The notes beneath the pieces were generated by a model. That model made no database searches and was not told where the DNA came from. It saw nothing but the letters and a program-made list of their open reading frames with translations. This document shows positions 1 to 8,962 of a stretch of DNA of 17,192 nt, in pieces. The stretch's first letter is position 1. The number at the start of each line of letters is the position of its first letter. The position numbers and the translations under genes were made by a program. Source of the stretch: an uncultured Alphaproteobacteria bacterium (GTDB taxonomy: Bacteria; Pseudomonadota; Alphaproteobacteria; RF32; CAG-239); the NCBI GenBank assembly GCA_900553115.1, contig USCF01000005.1, forward strand, positions 1 to 17,192, given 5' to 3'.

Positions 1-8
1 CAATTTTG

Positions 9-503
9 ATGCTTATTTCAAAATCAAGTAAAGGAGTTTCTTTTGTAAAAACAAAAAATGTACTTTATTGTATAAACAAAGCAGCGTCGCTTAAAAACGG
101 TGTTATAGTTTTGATTTTAGCAGCTATAACAATGATTACATTAATTAAAGTTATAGACAATATAAATGATTTATTTCCTCCTCAAAAAAATTCTGCGCTG
201 CAAAGCTTTATGGATTTTTACGCAAATAATTTATTTGCTTTCTCTGCATATTTAATGGTTTGGCTATGTGTAATATATTCGTATGTTGTTATCACTATGG
301 AATTTGCCAAATACGTTTGTCCGTCTTGTCATTCGGCCTTCAGTTATTTTTATAACAAAACTTATTACACTGAAGACGGTCATCATGTTGAATATGGTGT
401 ATATTACCGCGATTATATAAAAAATGAGGTTACACAGTGCGATATTTGCAGTTACCAGACAACTTTGAGTTTCCGCCAAAAAGAAAAAGTTTCACAACAA
501 TAA
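9..503 (+). CDS. Small two-TM membrane protein with paired CxxC motifs (hypothetical)
   Basis: I do not recognise this protein. The frame is open to the window edge, so the true start may lie outside. ATG at 9 is the first ATG, preceded by an in-frame TTG at 6, and about 164 residues are visible. Two hydrophobic stretches are predicted to span the membrane, roughly residues 31-50 and 74-99. They are followed by a soluble tail with CPSC and CDIC about 37 residues apart, which looks like a four-cysteine zinc-ribbon or rubredoxin-like knuckle. The tail between them is rich in Tyr and His. It ends about 20 bp before the rpmH promoter and has no obvious functional tie to the ribosomal operon. It is a real gene by length, codon pattern and plausible topology, but its function is unknown. 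Confidence 0.6.
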   Translation: MLISKSSKGVSFVKTKNVLYCINKAASLKNGVIVLILAAITMITLIKVIDNINDLFPPQKNSALQSFMDFYANNLFAFSAYLMVWLCVIYSYVVITMEFAKYVCPSCHSAFSYFYNKTYYTEDGHHVEYGVYYRDYIKNEVTQCDICSYQTTLSFRQKEKVSQQ

Positions 504-522
504 GCTGTTACGAACTTTTTTA

Positions 523-551
523 TTGACTTCAACGCATTATATGTTTATAAA
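523..551 (+). promoter_or_regulatory. Sigma70-type promoter for the rpmH operon
   Basis: TTGACT at 523-528 and TATAAA at 546-551 are separated by exactly 17 bp, close to the ideal sigma70 -35/-10 pair. It lies 71 bp upstream of the rpmH ATG in the only intergenic gap of this operon, so transcription probably starts near 558 and runs through rpmH-rnpA-yidD-yidC-engB. Confidence 0.75.
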
Positions 552-570
552 GAGAGCGAAAAATACCGAG

Positions 571-589
571 AGTCTGCATGGGGCAGGCT
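571..589 (+). promoter_or_regulatory. Leader hairpin in the rpmH 5' UTR
   Basis: AGTCTGC (571-577) pairs with GCAGGCT (583-589), a 7-bp stem with one G-U pair around the loop ATGGG. It lies between the promoter and the rpmH ribosome binding site (GGAG at 611-614, 8 nt before the ATG). Only a short T run follows, so it is a weak terminator at best. It may be a stability or attenuation element, but no function is shown. Confidence 0.3.
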
Positions 590-622
590 TTAAATAACTA
601 ATAATTAACCGGAGATTTTAAA

Positions 623-757
623 ATGAAAAGAACTTATCAGCCAAGTAAATTGGTACGCACTCGCCGTCACGGCTTCAGAACTCGTATGGCAACCGTTGGC
701 GGACGCAAAGTATTATCAGCCCGCAGAGCCAGAGGTCGTAAAAGAATTTCTGCTTAA
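623..757 (+). CDS. rpmH: 50S ribosomal protein L34
   Basis: The 44-residue protein begins [18 protein letters not shown] and ends in an Arg/Lys-rich tail (GRKRISA), the near-invariant L34 sequence and length. L34 is a small basic protein of the large ribosomal subunit that contacts 23S rRNA. The start is fixed by homology and by GGAG at 611-614. It is first in the operon behind a strong promoter, and its stop lies 10 nt before the rnpA ATG, as in most bacteria. Identification is essentially certain. Confidence 0.98.
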   Translation: MKRTYQPSKLVRTRRHGFRTRMATVGGRKVLSARRARGRKRISA

Positions 758-767
758 AGTAGCAAAA

Positions 768-1172
768 ATGAGTGAATTCTTAATTCTAAAAAAAAGAAAA
801 GATTTTCTCAGAGCCGCCAAAGACATTACCATGGTTTCTAAAAACGTGATGTTACAGGCGGCTCGCCCTTTATCTGCTGAGATTTCCGCAGAAGAAAGCC
901 GTAAAGCCCGAATCGGTTTTACAGCTACAAAGCGTTTGGGCAAAGCCCATATACGAAACCGCACAAAACGCCGTCTGCGCGCTGTTGTGCGAGAAATCTA
1001 TGAAAAATATGCTCTAAATAACGTTGATTATGTGTTGGTTGGGCGTTTTGATACCTGGTGCTGCCCATATGAAGATTTGAAACGCGACGTTATTTGGACT
1101 TTCCGAAAAACCAACAAAATGATTTTACAAGGTGATGAGAATGCTGAAAAAACTACTCATTCTACCAATTAA
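768..1172 (+). CDS. rnpA: Ribonuclease P protein component
   Basis: The protein subunit of RNase P binds the catalytic RNA and helps remove 5' leaders from pre-tRNAs. At 134 aa it has the usual family length. The N-terminus carries the typical [10 protein letters not shown] stretch (residues 7-16). The family signature RNRTKRRLR (63-71), which binds RNA, is intact. The frame is open upstream to 696 inside rpmH, but the ATG at 768 gives the family N-terminus and normal spacing from rpmH, so I use it. The 3' end overlaps yidD by about 32 bp, a common arrangement. Residues after about 120 form a poorly conserved polar tail. Confidence 0.95.
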   Translation: MSEFLILKKRKDFLRAAKDITMVSKNVMLQAARPLSAEISAEESRKARIGFTATKRLGKAHIRNRTKRRLRAVVREIYEKYALNNVDYVLVGRFDTWCCPYEDLKRDVIWTFRKTNKMILQGDENAEKTTHSTN

Positions 1173-1380
1173 AATTTATCAACTCTGCATTTCACCCTGG
1201 TGCTCTGGAGTTTGCCGTTTTAGACCGACCTGCTCTCAATATATGATTGAAGCAATTCAAATTCATGGTGTTTGCAAAGGACTATATTTAGGTATAAAAC
1301 GGATTTTGCGCTGCAATCCGTGGGGCGGGAGCGGATATGACCCCGTGCCGCAAAAAGAAACAAAGCATAAGTCGCTATAA
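1141..1380 (+). CDS. yidD: Membrane protein insertion efficiency factor YidD
   Basis: A 79-aa member of the YidD/haemolytic-domain family, thought to assist YidC in inserting inner-membrane proteins. It shows the family pattern: an amphipathic, hydrophobic N-terminus ([13 protein letters not shown]), the cysteine motif [10 protein letters not shown] near residues 25-34, a conserved HG, and the C-terminal RCNPW...GYDPVP. GTG (1132) and ATG (1135) are alternative starts. I chose ATG 1141 because AAGGTG at 1129-1134 sits 6 nt before it and the homologous N-terminus fits. It overlaps the end of rnpA and precedes yidC by 62 bp. Confidence 0.93.
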   Translation: MLKKLLILPIKIYQLCISPWCSGVCRFRPTCSQYMIEAIQIHGVCKGLYLGIKRILRCNPWGGSGYDPVPQKETKHKSL

Positions 1381-1442
1381 TTACTTGCCTTTTCAGCAAT
1401 TTTATTTTAGATAGAGGAAGATTTGTTTAATGGGAGCTTACT

Positions 1443-3116
1443 ATGTCAAGTGATGATTTCAAAAGTTTTATAACCGCCGTATTTTTGTCGGCTTTGGTTG
1501 TGCTGGGTTTTAACTATTTCTTTCCGCAACAAACAACAGAAACTACAGTTGTGACCGAAGAGGCGCAAACGCCTGTTGCTGAAGAAATGCCTGAAACAAA
1601 CGATACGGCAGTAACAATTTATGCGCCGGTTGACGAAGTGCTTAAACAAGATGAACGCCTAAAAATCAGCAACGGCGTTATTAACGGCAGCATTCGCTTG
1701 AAAGGCGCTCGTTTTGATGAAATTCTGCTGGATAAATACAAACTTACCTTAGACGCGGATAGTCCAGATGTTGAGCTTTTATCTCCTGCTAAAACCGAAA
1801 ATTCTTATTATGCTGACTATGGCTGGCTTTCTAGTGACAAAAGTTTATTGCTCCCAAATAAAGACACTTTATGGACGGTTGCCGGTAATCAGGAATTGAC
1901 GCCAAGTACGCCGGTTACGCTGGTTTGGCAAAACGGACAAGGCGTTAAATTTATGTATACCATCAGCCTTGATGACAACTACCTGTTTGACATAAAACAA
2001 ACAGTAGAAAACAACAGCGGACATGAAATTACGGTTTATCCGTATGGTTTGTTCAGCAAAACAATCGCCAATGAACAAAACAGCCGCAGTGTAGTGCATG
2101 AAGGCTTTACCGGTATTATTGACGGTGATTTAAAAGAAATCAGATACAGTGAGCTTGATACAGAAAAAGAGCCTGAAACTTTTGAAACCACCGGTGGTTG
2201 GATTTCTTTGACCGACAGATATTGGTTCAGCGCTTTTATCTTTAATGACACCTACAAAGCAAAAGTAACCTTGCGTAAAAACAATGACAACACTTTCCAG
2301 CTGGACTTTAAAGGTCTGCCGATGCAAATTCAGTCCGGCAGCTCTGCAAGTTTCAGCTCGCAAATGTACGCCGGCGCTAAAGAAATTAAACTTTTGGATA
2401 AGTATTCCGAAAACATCAAAAAATTTGACTTAAACGTTGACTTTGGCTGGTATTATTTCTTGACTAAACCATTCTTCTACATTTTGGATTATCTGTATCG
2501 TTTAATTGGCAATATGGGTTGGGCAATTCTGCTGTTTGCGGCATTGCTGCGTCTGCTGATGTTTCCAATTGCTAACAAGTCATACGAGAGTATGTCTAAA
2601 ATGAAAAAATTGCAGCCAAAAATGAGAGAGCTGCAAGAAACGTACAAAGATGATAAAATGGCGTTACAGCGCGCAACTATGGAGCTTTATAGCCGCGAAA
2701 AAGTTAATCCGGCTTCCGGATGTCTGCCTCTGTTTATTCAAATTCCGATTTTCTTCTCGCTGTATAAGGTGTTGAATATCGCAATTGAAATCCGTCATGC
2801 ACCGTTTATCGGCTGGATTAAAGATTTGTCTGCTCCGGACCCGCTGACAATTTCAACTTGGGCGCATATTTATGTTCCGTCTTTGCTGGATATTGGCGTA
2901 TGGCCTCTAATTTACGGCGTTACCATGTTTATTCAACAAAAACTTAATCCGGCTCCGACAAACAAAGACCAAGCACGCATGATGGCGATGATGCCGCTGA
3001 TTTTTATGATAATGTTTGCACATTTTGCCGTAGGTTTGGTAATTTATTGGACACTTAGCAACATCTTGTCGGTTATTCAGCAAAGATATATTATGTATAA
3101 AAACGGGGTAAAATGA
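1443..3116 (+). CDS. yidC: Membrane protein insertase YidC
   Basis: YidC/Oxa1 insertase, which inserts and folds inner-membrane proteins alone or with SecYEG. The 557-aa length is typical of Gram-negative YidC. In order: N-terminal TM helix (about 9-27), a Thr/Glu-rich linker, the periplasmic P1 beta domain (about 60-330), then the conserved five-TM core. In the core, ALLRLLMFPI contains the hydrophilic-groove arginine (Arg370). The charged C1 loop (about 380-420) is followed by NPASGCLPLFIQIPIFFSL, the family hallmark, and two late TM helices (about 515-555). The ATG at 1443 is preceded by GGGAG. The stop codon overlaps the engB start (ATGA), implying coupled translation. Confidence 0.97.
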   Translation: MSSDDFKSFITAVFLSALVVLGFNYFFPQQTTETTVVTEEAQTPVAEEMPETNDTAVTIYAPVDEVLKQDERLKISNGVINGSIRLKGARFDEILLDKYKLTLDADSPDVELLSPAKTENSYYADYGWLSSDKSLLLPNKDTLWTVAGNQELTPSTPVTLVWQNGQGVKFMYTISLDDNYLFDIKQTVENNSGHEITVYPYGLFSKTIANEQNSRSVVHEGFTGIIDGDLKEIRYSELDTEKEPETFETTGGWISLTDRYWFSAFIFNDTYKAKVTLRKNNDNTFQLDFKGLPMQIQSGSSASFSSQMYAGAKEIKLLDKYSENIKKFDLNVDFGWYYFLTKPFFYILDYLYRLIGNMGWAILLFAALLRLLMFPIANKSYESMSKMKKLQPKMRELQETYKDDKMALQRATMELYSREKVNPASGCLPLFIQIPIFFSLYKVLNIAIEIRHAPFIGWIKDLSAPDPLTISTWAHIYVPSLLDIGVWPLIYGVTMFIQQKLNPAPTNKDQARMMAMMPLIFMIMFAHFAVGLVIYWTLSNILSVIQQRYIMYKNGVK

Positions 3117-3748
3117 GCGAAAAATTTACTAAAGAAGAGCTGCTGGCTGCCAATGCGCAATTCACAAGACCATGTAATTTTGTGATTAGTGTGGCAGATT
3201 TAGTGCAGCTGCCGGAGTCTGATTTTGATGAAGTTGCTTTTGCCGGACGTTCTAATGTTGGCAAATCAAGTCTGATTAATGCTTTGTTTAATCAAACTAA
3301 ACTGGCGAAAACTTCCAGCACTCCGGGGCGCACACAGCAGCTGAATTTTTTTAACTTTGATAATAAGCTGTATTTGGTTGACTTGCCAGGTTATGGCTAT
3401 GCCAAAGCGCCGGAAAAATTAGTCAAACAATGGCAAGTTGTCTTAAAAACATATTTGCGCGGAAGACCTACTTTACGCCGAGTTTTTCTGTTGATAGATT
3501 CCCGCCATGGCTTAAAAAAAGAAGACCGTGAAATTATGAAATTGCTTGACGAATCTGCAGTTACCTATCAGGTGGTGCTGACCAAAATCGATAAAATTTC
3601 TGAAAAAGCTTTATCGGCAGTCAGTTTGGCAATTATTGAAGAATTGAAAAAACACGCAGCGGCTATGCCCGAACCGTTAGCTACCAGTTCGGAAAAGAAA
3701 ATCGGCCTTGATGTTCTCAAAGCCGAAGTTTGCTCTTTTATGAAATAA
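3113..3748 (+). CDS. engB: Ribosome biogenesis GTP-binding protein EngB (YihA/YsxC)
   Basis: A TrmE-Era-EngA-like GTPase needed for large-subunit assembly. At 211 aa it has family length. Motifs are intact: G1 GRSNVGKS (45-52), G2 region TPGRTQ (70-75) with the invariant Thr, G3 DLPGYG (90-95), G4 TKID (157-160), G5 TSS (191-193). The start overlaps the yidC stop by 4 nt. Engaged order yidC-engB is characteristic of Alphaproteobacteria. The stop is only 3 bp from the end of the convergent virB11, so the core operon and the secretion cluster abut directly. Confidence 0.96.
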   Translation: MSEKFTKEELLAANAQFTRPCNFVISVADLVQLPESDFDEVAFAGRSNVGKSSLINALFNQTKLAKTSSTPGRTQQLNFFNFDNKLYLVDLPGYGYAKAPEKLVKQWQVVLKTYLRGRPTLRRVFLLIDSRHGLKKEDREIMKLLDESAVTYQVVLTKIDKISEKALSAVSLAIIEELKKHAAAMPEPLATSSEKKIGLDVLKAEVCSFMK

Positions 3749-3751
3749 ATT

Positions 3752-4726
3752 CTAGGTTACTTCAGTAATGGCACGCGTATTGCCTAAACGGCAAATTTGC
3801 ACCACATGCAGTTTACGTTTCATTTCATCAAGTGTTTGTTCAACATTTACCGTACCTTGTGTAGAAGCTTGGATACGTTTGATAAATTGCAGATAAGCTT
3901 CTTGCGAGCTTTCGGCGTGGATAGTAGCAAAACAGTTATCGTGACCGGAACCCATCAGTTGCCAAATACCGCTGGCGTTACTTGTGGAAATCTCACCGCC
4001 GATGATGGCGTCAGGCGTAAAGCGCACAACCAAGTCGATGATTTTTGAATAGTCCATTTCATTAGCTTGGTCGGTACGTGACATTACCAAGTGAACACGA
4101 TTTGGATGCGGCACAATCAATTCGCGCGTATCTTCAACAGTAATAATTCGTTTGTGAATATCCAAAATCTTTAGCAGATTGTTCAAAAACGTTGTTTTAC
4201 CGGTAGAAGTAGCACCGCTTACCAAAATATGTTCACCGCGTTTAATATACAAAAGTAAGCGTTCGTATGCATCGTCAGGAACTTTAATATCTTTAAGAGG
4301 ATTTAATTTTTGCAAAGCGTGACCTTGACGCATACCATAATCTTCTAATCCAAACGCCACGTCATCAGAGTGCAAACGAATTGCCAACGCCACACCGCCG
4401 GTTAAATCTTCTTCGTCATACATCACGTTACGGCCGCAAATCGCTGAAAAACGATGATCTCCGGGAATTGTGGCATACACCAAAGGTGAACCTTGCAAAG
4501 GATCAAATTTAAGCTCATAGGTGTTAGCAATAATATAAAGTAAATCAATCAAATACGACTTAGATAACTTTTCATCTTTATACATTACCCACGGATACGC
4601 ACGCTTTCCACGCACACGCAGCCAAATTTGCCCCGAGCGGTTAATTGCAACTTCCTCCAAATTATCCTGATTATACCAATAGGACAACGGACGCAAGACA
4701 GATTCCAAAACTGAAAAATCACTCAT
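3752..4726 (-). CDS. virB11: VirB11-family type IV secretion ATPase (DotB-like role)
   Basis: A hexameric traffic ATPase acting at the cytoplasmic base of type IV secretion systems. The 324-aa protein has the two-part VirB11 layout. An N-terminal domain (about 1-145) contains the family-like stretch NLEEVAINRSGQIWLRVRG. The RecA-like C-terminal domain follows, with Walker A GATSTGKTT (171-179), Asp box ITVEDTREL (195-203), Walker B PDAIIGGEI (238-246, Glu245) and His box GHDNCFATIHAES (261-273). All catalytic motifs look intact. AGGAGA lies 6 nt before its ATG and straddles the virB10 TAG stop, suggesting translational coupling. It is the last gene of the cluster, matching virB order. It could be labelled DotB in a Dot/Icm reading, but the N-terminal domain looks like VirB11. 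Confidence 0.92.
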   Translation of the reverse strand: MSDFSVLESVLRPLSYWYNQDNLEEVAINRSGQIWLRVRGKRAYPWVMYKDEKLSKSYLIDLLYIIANTYELKFDPLQGSPLVYATIPGDHRFSAICGRNVMYDEEDLTGGVALAIRLHSDDVAFGLEDYGMRQGHALQKLNPLKDIKVPDDAYERLLLYIKRGEHILVSGATSTGKTTFLNNLLKILDIHKRIITVEDTRELIVPHPNRVHLVMSRTDQANEMDYSKIIDLVVRFTPDAIIGGEISTSNASGIWQLMGSGHDNCFATIHAESSQEAYLQFIKRIQASTQGTVNVEQTLDEMKRKLHVVQICRLGNTRAITEVT

Positions 4727-4735
4727 CTTTTTCTC

Positions 4736-7700
4736 CTATAACAGCGACGGTATATCGTCATCGGTTGAAGTTTCAATTTGTTGAATTTCCGCCGGACCTT
4801 GGCCTTGTTGCATACGTTGCTGCTGTTCAGCCCTCAGCTGTTGCTGGCGACGAGATGCTCTGCTGTTGTTGTTATTCTTTTTAGAACTTGATGATCTGTT
4901 GCCACCGGTCGGACGAATATTTTCATCATAATCCTCATTAGTTGAAACAGAGCTGGGAGCCTCAAAGTTTTCAGGGTTTTTCATGGCTAGTCCTTTTAGC
5001 TCATCCTTACCTGAAGTTTCTGATTTATTTTTCTTTGCTCTATCCGGATTGTTCAGCCATAAATCGACTTTAGGAAAGATGATAATACGCGTACCGGCAG
5101 GAACATAAGTAACAGCTTGAATATCTGCTTTTTTATTAATAATTTCCTTAAAAATTTCATCCATTTGATCCAAAAAGTTTTGGCGAGCATCAGTAGCTGC
5201 TTGGCTTTTTGACGAAGTTGTAGAATAACCATTTCCCTCACTTGTTCCATTTCCTGAAGCCATAAGATATGCAGTGGCACTTTCCATAGCTGTAATCAAC
5301 ATCGGCGCCGTGTATTTTTTCAACAGTTGTTCATCCAAATAACCAATAGCACCGGCTCTGCCTTGCGCATCAGCAGTCTGAGAACCATCTATCTTAAATT
5401 GAGAGCCATCAGGACGGATTAATCTTTTCCATGATATATCAATTTTGACAGCTCCGCCGCTATTGCCGCCGCTGCTGCCTGAAGTTTCTCCGCCGATTTC
5501 ACCTATAACTCTGGAACCGGCAGGAATAACAATGTTACGTCCTTCTTCGGCATAAACATTTCGTTCGACAATTGCCGTCACAGGTATTCCTGAACCTAAA
5601 CCATCTGACGCATAAACCGAACGTGCCAAAACCGCCGGAATTGGTTTGTCTTCCAAAATCATTTCGCTCATATCAACTCTCCAGCTTGAAAGCGTTTTTT
5701 CCCCCATATCCGGCCAGCCATCTTCTTCATAACCGGTAAAAGTTGACGGTGAAACATTTGAACTTATTGATCCTACGGCCATTCCAGAACGTCGGGTAGC
5801 CTGCAAATTTGCCAATGCAGCTGCTTTGTTAGGATCATATCGTTCTCCTGCTCCGTAGCCGCCTCCAGGTCCGAGTGACGATGGTTTATTGCCAATACCA
5901 TAAGCGTTGCCATTGCCAAATGTTCCAGCCGGTACAAACATATTCTGCGCCGATAAACCTTTTACATCCTCCCATCCAATTGGTTCATATTCCTTATTAA
6001 TAATCTCACCATTTGGAGTTCTATAACCTATATGATTATTGTTTTCATCATAAACCTTACCATCATCGTAAATATTACCCAAAACATCACCGTTAGGATC
6101 TAAGGCAATACCTATAATACGGTGGCTAAACTGACCGCCTGATGATTGCTGCGATTGTTGAATTTCTTCATTTTTTGTTGGACCTTCCTCTTGTATCTGT
6201 ACTTTTTTATAATCGGCCCAATCCTGTTTGGTATCTGTTTTCTTATTGTTTGTCGCAATATAATACTGCAAAGGATATGCCTTGGCCAATTCATCTCCGC
6301 TTGTGTTGCGAATTACGCCGGCATCGGATAAATAGCCGATATTTTGATTGTCATAATCCAAAACATTACCATCTATCTGCAGTTCACCTACAGCATTATT
6401 GCTTGCGTCACGCACAGTATAATCTCTGTTTCCGCGAGCTACAACCTGCCCTGTCTTATCAACAACAAAGCCTCGATCCATTTTGCCAACACGGCTGCCG
6501 GCAGTATTCAATACCGTACCGTCTTTCATAATATAGCCGTATACAATGAAGTTTCCATCATAAGCATAAAAATCATAGAGTGCGAAGCCAACTGTTTCTC
6601 CTTTATGCTGAATACTGCCGTCAAAATTTATCTGTCCAACGTTTTCACCTTTTGTATTCCAGACTTGTCCGTTGTTTTGAACCATACCTAAAAAAGTATT
6701 ATCATTGCTAAATGCAACTTTATAACGCATAACGTTACCAATAACTTTTTTAGATTTTGAAATCACATTTCCATTTGGCTGCATTGCCCCCAATATTTGA
6801 TTATTATTATCGGCGACAGAACCATTTTCCATAACCTGTCCAATAATATTATTATCAAAATCAATTGCCGGAGCAGGAGTTATAACACCATATTTCCATT
6901 TATTATCACTATCAACGACTATTCCCTGACGGTTAACACAACCAAGATTTTTATTTGCATTATCAATTCCCTTGCCTGCATTGACAACACCGACGTAATT
7001 GCCATCAAAATCAATCAATCCGCTTTCAAAAATAGAATAACCTATGTACGAACCAACATCGGAAACAGCTTGACCGTTTGGCAGCAAGTGTCCAACAGCT
7101 ACATCACGATTATTTATAATTTCACCGCGTCCATTTAAAACACCAAGCTGAACGCATTTGTCATTATTGACACCAACAAACGGCACTAATTTACCGGTTA
7201 CAGAATTATTGTTATCGCTTACAAAATTACCATACAAAGCCTTACCATAGATATTGCCGTCTAAATCTGTAATTTTTCCGTTGTACCCAGCATAGCCTAG
7301 TAAATCACCGTTTGTGCCAACCGCAACCATACGAGAACCGGCAAAACCGCGCAAAGGCATAATATTTTCGCCAACATTTCCTTTGGTTTCAACAACATTA
7401 TAGCCAGGAGTAACCTTATAAACAATTTCTCCTTTATCGTCTAAAAGCAAATTATTTGCAGCTATACGGCCTAAAGACTGCCCCTTAAAACTCAGAGCAT
7501 AGCGCACATCCAACTGACTTCCGATATAACCAGATTTTCCGGTTAATGAACCATTCATATTCATTTTAACATCGGACACTTCTCTATAAAGAGTTCCGTT
7601 TGGAGTTAGATACGAATAAACTTGCCCTTCCAAACCTAATATAGGGGTAAGGTAACGGCTTCTACCGTCCAATTTGTTTTCGGCTGACAACAAATAGCCA

Positions 7701-8962
7701 AACGGAGATATTTTTTTCTTTTCCGAACCATCTGGAATAGTTGCATTTATTTCTGCAACACCAAATGGTTTATTGTTACCGTTTATAGCTATGGTATTTT
7801 GCACTAAACCGCCGGCAAGCATACCATTGCCGTCAAAAGCCCAATTTTTTTTCATGCGGCCAATGTTGCTACCATTCAAAGAAATATACGCGCCATTACC
7901 CATGGACTGACCAATTAAATTTCCCAATGCATTAAACACAGGGCCAGTTTGGGTTATGAGGCCTATCTGTTGATTGTCTTTATTATAAACATCAGCACCA
8001 GCACCAACGTAGCCGATAATTTCAGTTCCTTTGGCAATAACACCTTTTGGCAAAACTCTACCGATATAGTGTCCTTCATTGTCATTGGCAGTGGCTGACA
8101 TCGGTACAGAAAAACCTATAACCTCGTTGTCGCTGTTGACAATATGGCCGTCAGCGCGGTAAAAACCAACTTTATCGCTTCCGCTGACCACCACACCATT
8201 ATATGTGATAATTCCCATATAGCGTCCGTTTAAGTCAAAAGCATAACCGGTGCGAACAACACGTCCTATCACTTTGTTTTCTGAATCATAAACATATTCA
8301 TTGGCATGCACTGATCCGATTTCTTTACCTTCAAAGTTTATAACTTTTCCAGAAGGAGCAATACTGCCAATAAATTCTCCGCTCAGTGAAACCACCATTT
8401 TAGACGACATCAACCTACCGTCTAAAATATATTCATCGCCAGATTTCCGATACGCATAGCCGTTAGCCGAAACAAATCCGATTTCAGCACCATCCAAATT
8501 TGTATAAGTTCCAGCTCCGGTCAGACGGCCGATTGTATTTCCGTCAGCCGAATAAATCAACCCTGGAAACAAAATCGAACCGATAACATTATATTGCTCA
8601 TCGACGACCAAACCGTTTGGCAAAGCACGACCTAAAGGTTTACCAGTATAACTTCTTACAACACCGTCACTATTGATTTTTCCTAAAGGACGATTATCTG
8701 TGCCGATTGCCACACCTTGCGGAACAACCCCGCCTATCACTTCATTGTCCTCATTCAGAATCAAACTATCGGCGGTAATATATCCTATATTAGCTCCATC
8801 CGGACTGATAACCATACCATTTGATATAACTTGCCCAATCACTTCGCCATTAAAATCAACAGCGGTGATTTCTGCAGCATTTACCACTTGATTAAACGCC
8901 AAAAAAGTTCCTAATGAAAGGATTATGGTTTGCAGATATTTTTTGATTCCGCTGTTTTTCAT
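4736..8962 (-). CDS. virB10: Giant VirB10-like protein with signal peptide and ~17-aa repeat stem
   Basis: The 1408-aa protein is a VirB10/TrbI (DotG/CagY-like) core-channel component. Residues 1-29 look like a Sec signal peptide (KK, then TIILSLGTFLAF, then VVNAAE), not the uncleaved cytoplasm-plus-TM anchor usual for VirB10. Residues about 36-895 are degenerate repeats of about 17 residues (VIGxVxxxGxVxD pattern), with two more at about 945-1000 after a polar linker. A Gly/Asn-rich hinge (about 1010-1045) precedes the VirB10 domain (about 1088-1303), which contains IPAVLARSVYA, IPVTAIVERNV, IVIPAGSRVIGEI and VPAGTRIIIFPKVDLWL. Residues about 1218-1285 match the place of the helical outer-membrane antenna. 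A polar Gln/Asn-rich tail of about 105 residues follows. GGAGG sits 5 nt before the ATG, and the start overlaps the upstream stop (TAATG). The domain call is firm. The stem function is inferred. Confidence 0.9.
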   Translation of the reverse strand: MKNSGIKKYLQTIILSLGTFLAFNQVVNAAEITAVDFNGEVIGQVISNGMVISPDGANIGYITADSLILNEDNEVIGGVVPQGVAIGTDNRPLGKINSDGVVRSYTGKPLGRALPNGLVVDEQYNVIGSILFPGLIYSADGNTIGRLTGAGTYTNLDGAEIGFVSANGYAYRKSGDEYILDGRLMSSKMVVSLSGEFIGSIAPSGKVINFEGKEIGSVHANEYVYDSENKVIGRVVRTGYAFDLNGRYMGIITYNGVVVSGSDKVGFYRADGHIVNSDNEVIGFSVPMSATANDNEGHYIGRVLPKGVIAKGTEIIGYVGAGADVYNKDNQQIGLITQTGPVFNALGNLIGQSMGNGAYISLNGSNIGRMKKNWAFDGNGMLAGGLVQNTIAINGNNKPFGVAEINATIPDGSEKKKISPFGYLLSAENKLDGRSRYLTPILGLEGQVYSYLTPNGTLYREVSDVKMNMNGSLTGKSGYIGSQLDVRYALSFKGQSLGRIAANNLLLDDKGEIVYKVTPGYNVVETKGNVGENIMPLRGFAGSRMVAVGTNGDLLGYAGYNGKITDLDGNIYGKALYGNFVSDNNNSVTGKLVPFVGVNNDKCVQLGVLNGRGEIINNRDVAVGHLLPNGQAVSDVGSYIGYSIFESGLIDFDGNYVGVVNAGKGIDNANKNLGCVNRQGIVVDSDNKWKYGVITPAPAIDFDNNIIGQVMENGSVADNNNQILGAMQPNGNVISKSKKVIGNVMRYKVAFSNDNTFLGMVQNNGQVWNTKGENVGQINFDGSIQHKGETVGFALYDFYAYDGNFIVYGYIMKDGTVLNTAGSRVGKMDRGFVVDKTGQVVARGNRDYTVRDASNNAVGELQIDGNVLDYDNQNIGYLSDAGVIRNTSGDELAKAYPLQYYIATNNKKTDTKQDWADYKKVQIQEEGPTKNEEIQQSQQSSGGQFSHRIIGIALDPNGDVLGNIYDDGKVYDENNNHIGYRTPNGEIINKEYEPIGWEDVKGLSAQNMFVPAGTFGNGNAYGIGNKPSSLGPGGGYGAGERYDPNKAAALANLQATRRSGMAVGSISSNVSPSTFTGYEEDGWPDMGEKTLSSWRVDMSEMILEDKPIPAVLARSVYASDGLGSGIPVTAIVERNVYAEEGRNIVIPAGSRVIGEIGGETSGSSGGNSGGAVKIDISWKRLIRPDGSQFKIDGSQTADAQGRAGAIGYLDEQLLKKYTAPMLITAMESATAYLMASGNGTSEGNGYSTTSSKSQAATDARQNFLDQMDEIFKEIINKKADIQAVTYVPAGTRIIIFPKVDLWLNNPDRAKKNKSETSGKDELKGLAMKNPENFEAPSSVSTNEDYDENIRPTGGNRSSSSKKNNNNSRASRRQQQLRAEQQQRMQQGQGPAEIQQIETSTDDDIPSLL
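6278..8857 (-). repeat. Coding repeat array in the VirB10-like protein
   Basis: Residues about 36-895 carry the same VIGxVxxxGxVxDxxG pattern as the neighbouring protein, but more divergent and with irregular spacing. Two further units occur at about residues 945-1000 (DNA 5963-6130). The DNA is too diverged for easy nucleotide alignment, implying an older array than the one at 10.9-11.8 kb. Confidence 0.8.

Noticed and set aside
504..622. Replication origin next to rpmH
   Set aside because: rpmH borders dnaA/oriC in some bacteria, but I see no DnaA box cluster (TTATCCACA type) and no dnaA here, only a promoter and leader hairpin.
696..767. Extended rnpA start inside rpmH
   Set aside because: The frame is open to 696, but the extra residues are just rpmH read in another frame. 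The ATG at 768 gives the family N-terminus and length.
3749..3780. Bidirectional terminator between engB and virB11
   Set aside because: Only a 5-bp TTACT/AGTAA inverted repeat with a 2-nt spacer is present inside the virB11 end, with no GC-rich stem or adjacent T tract.
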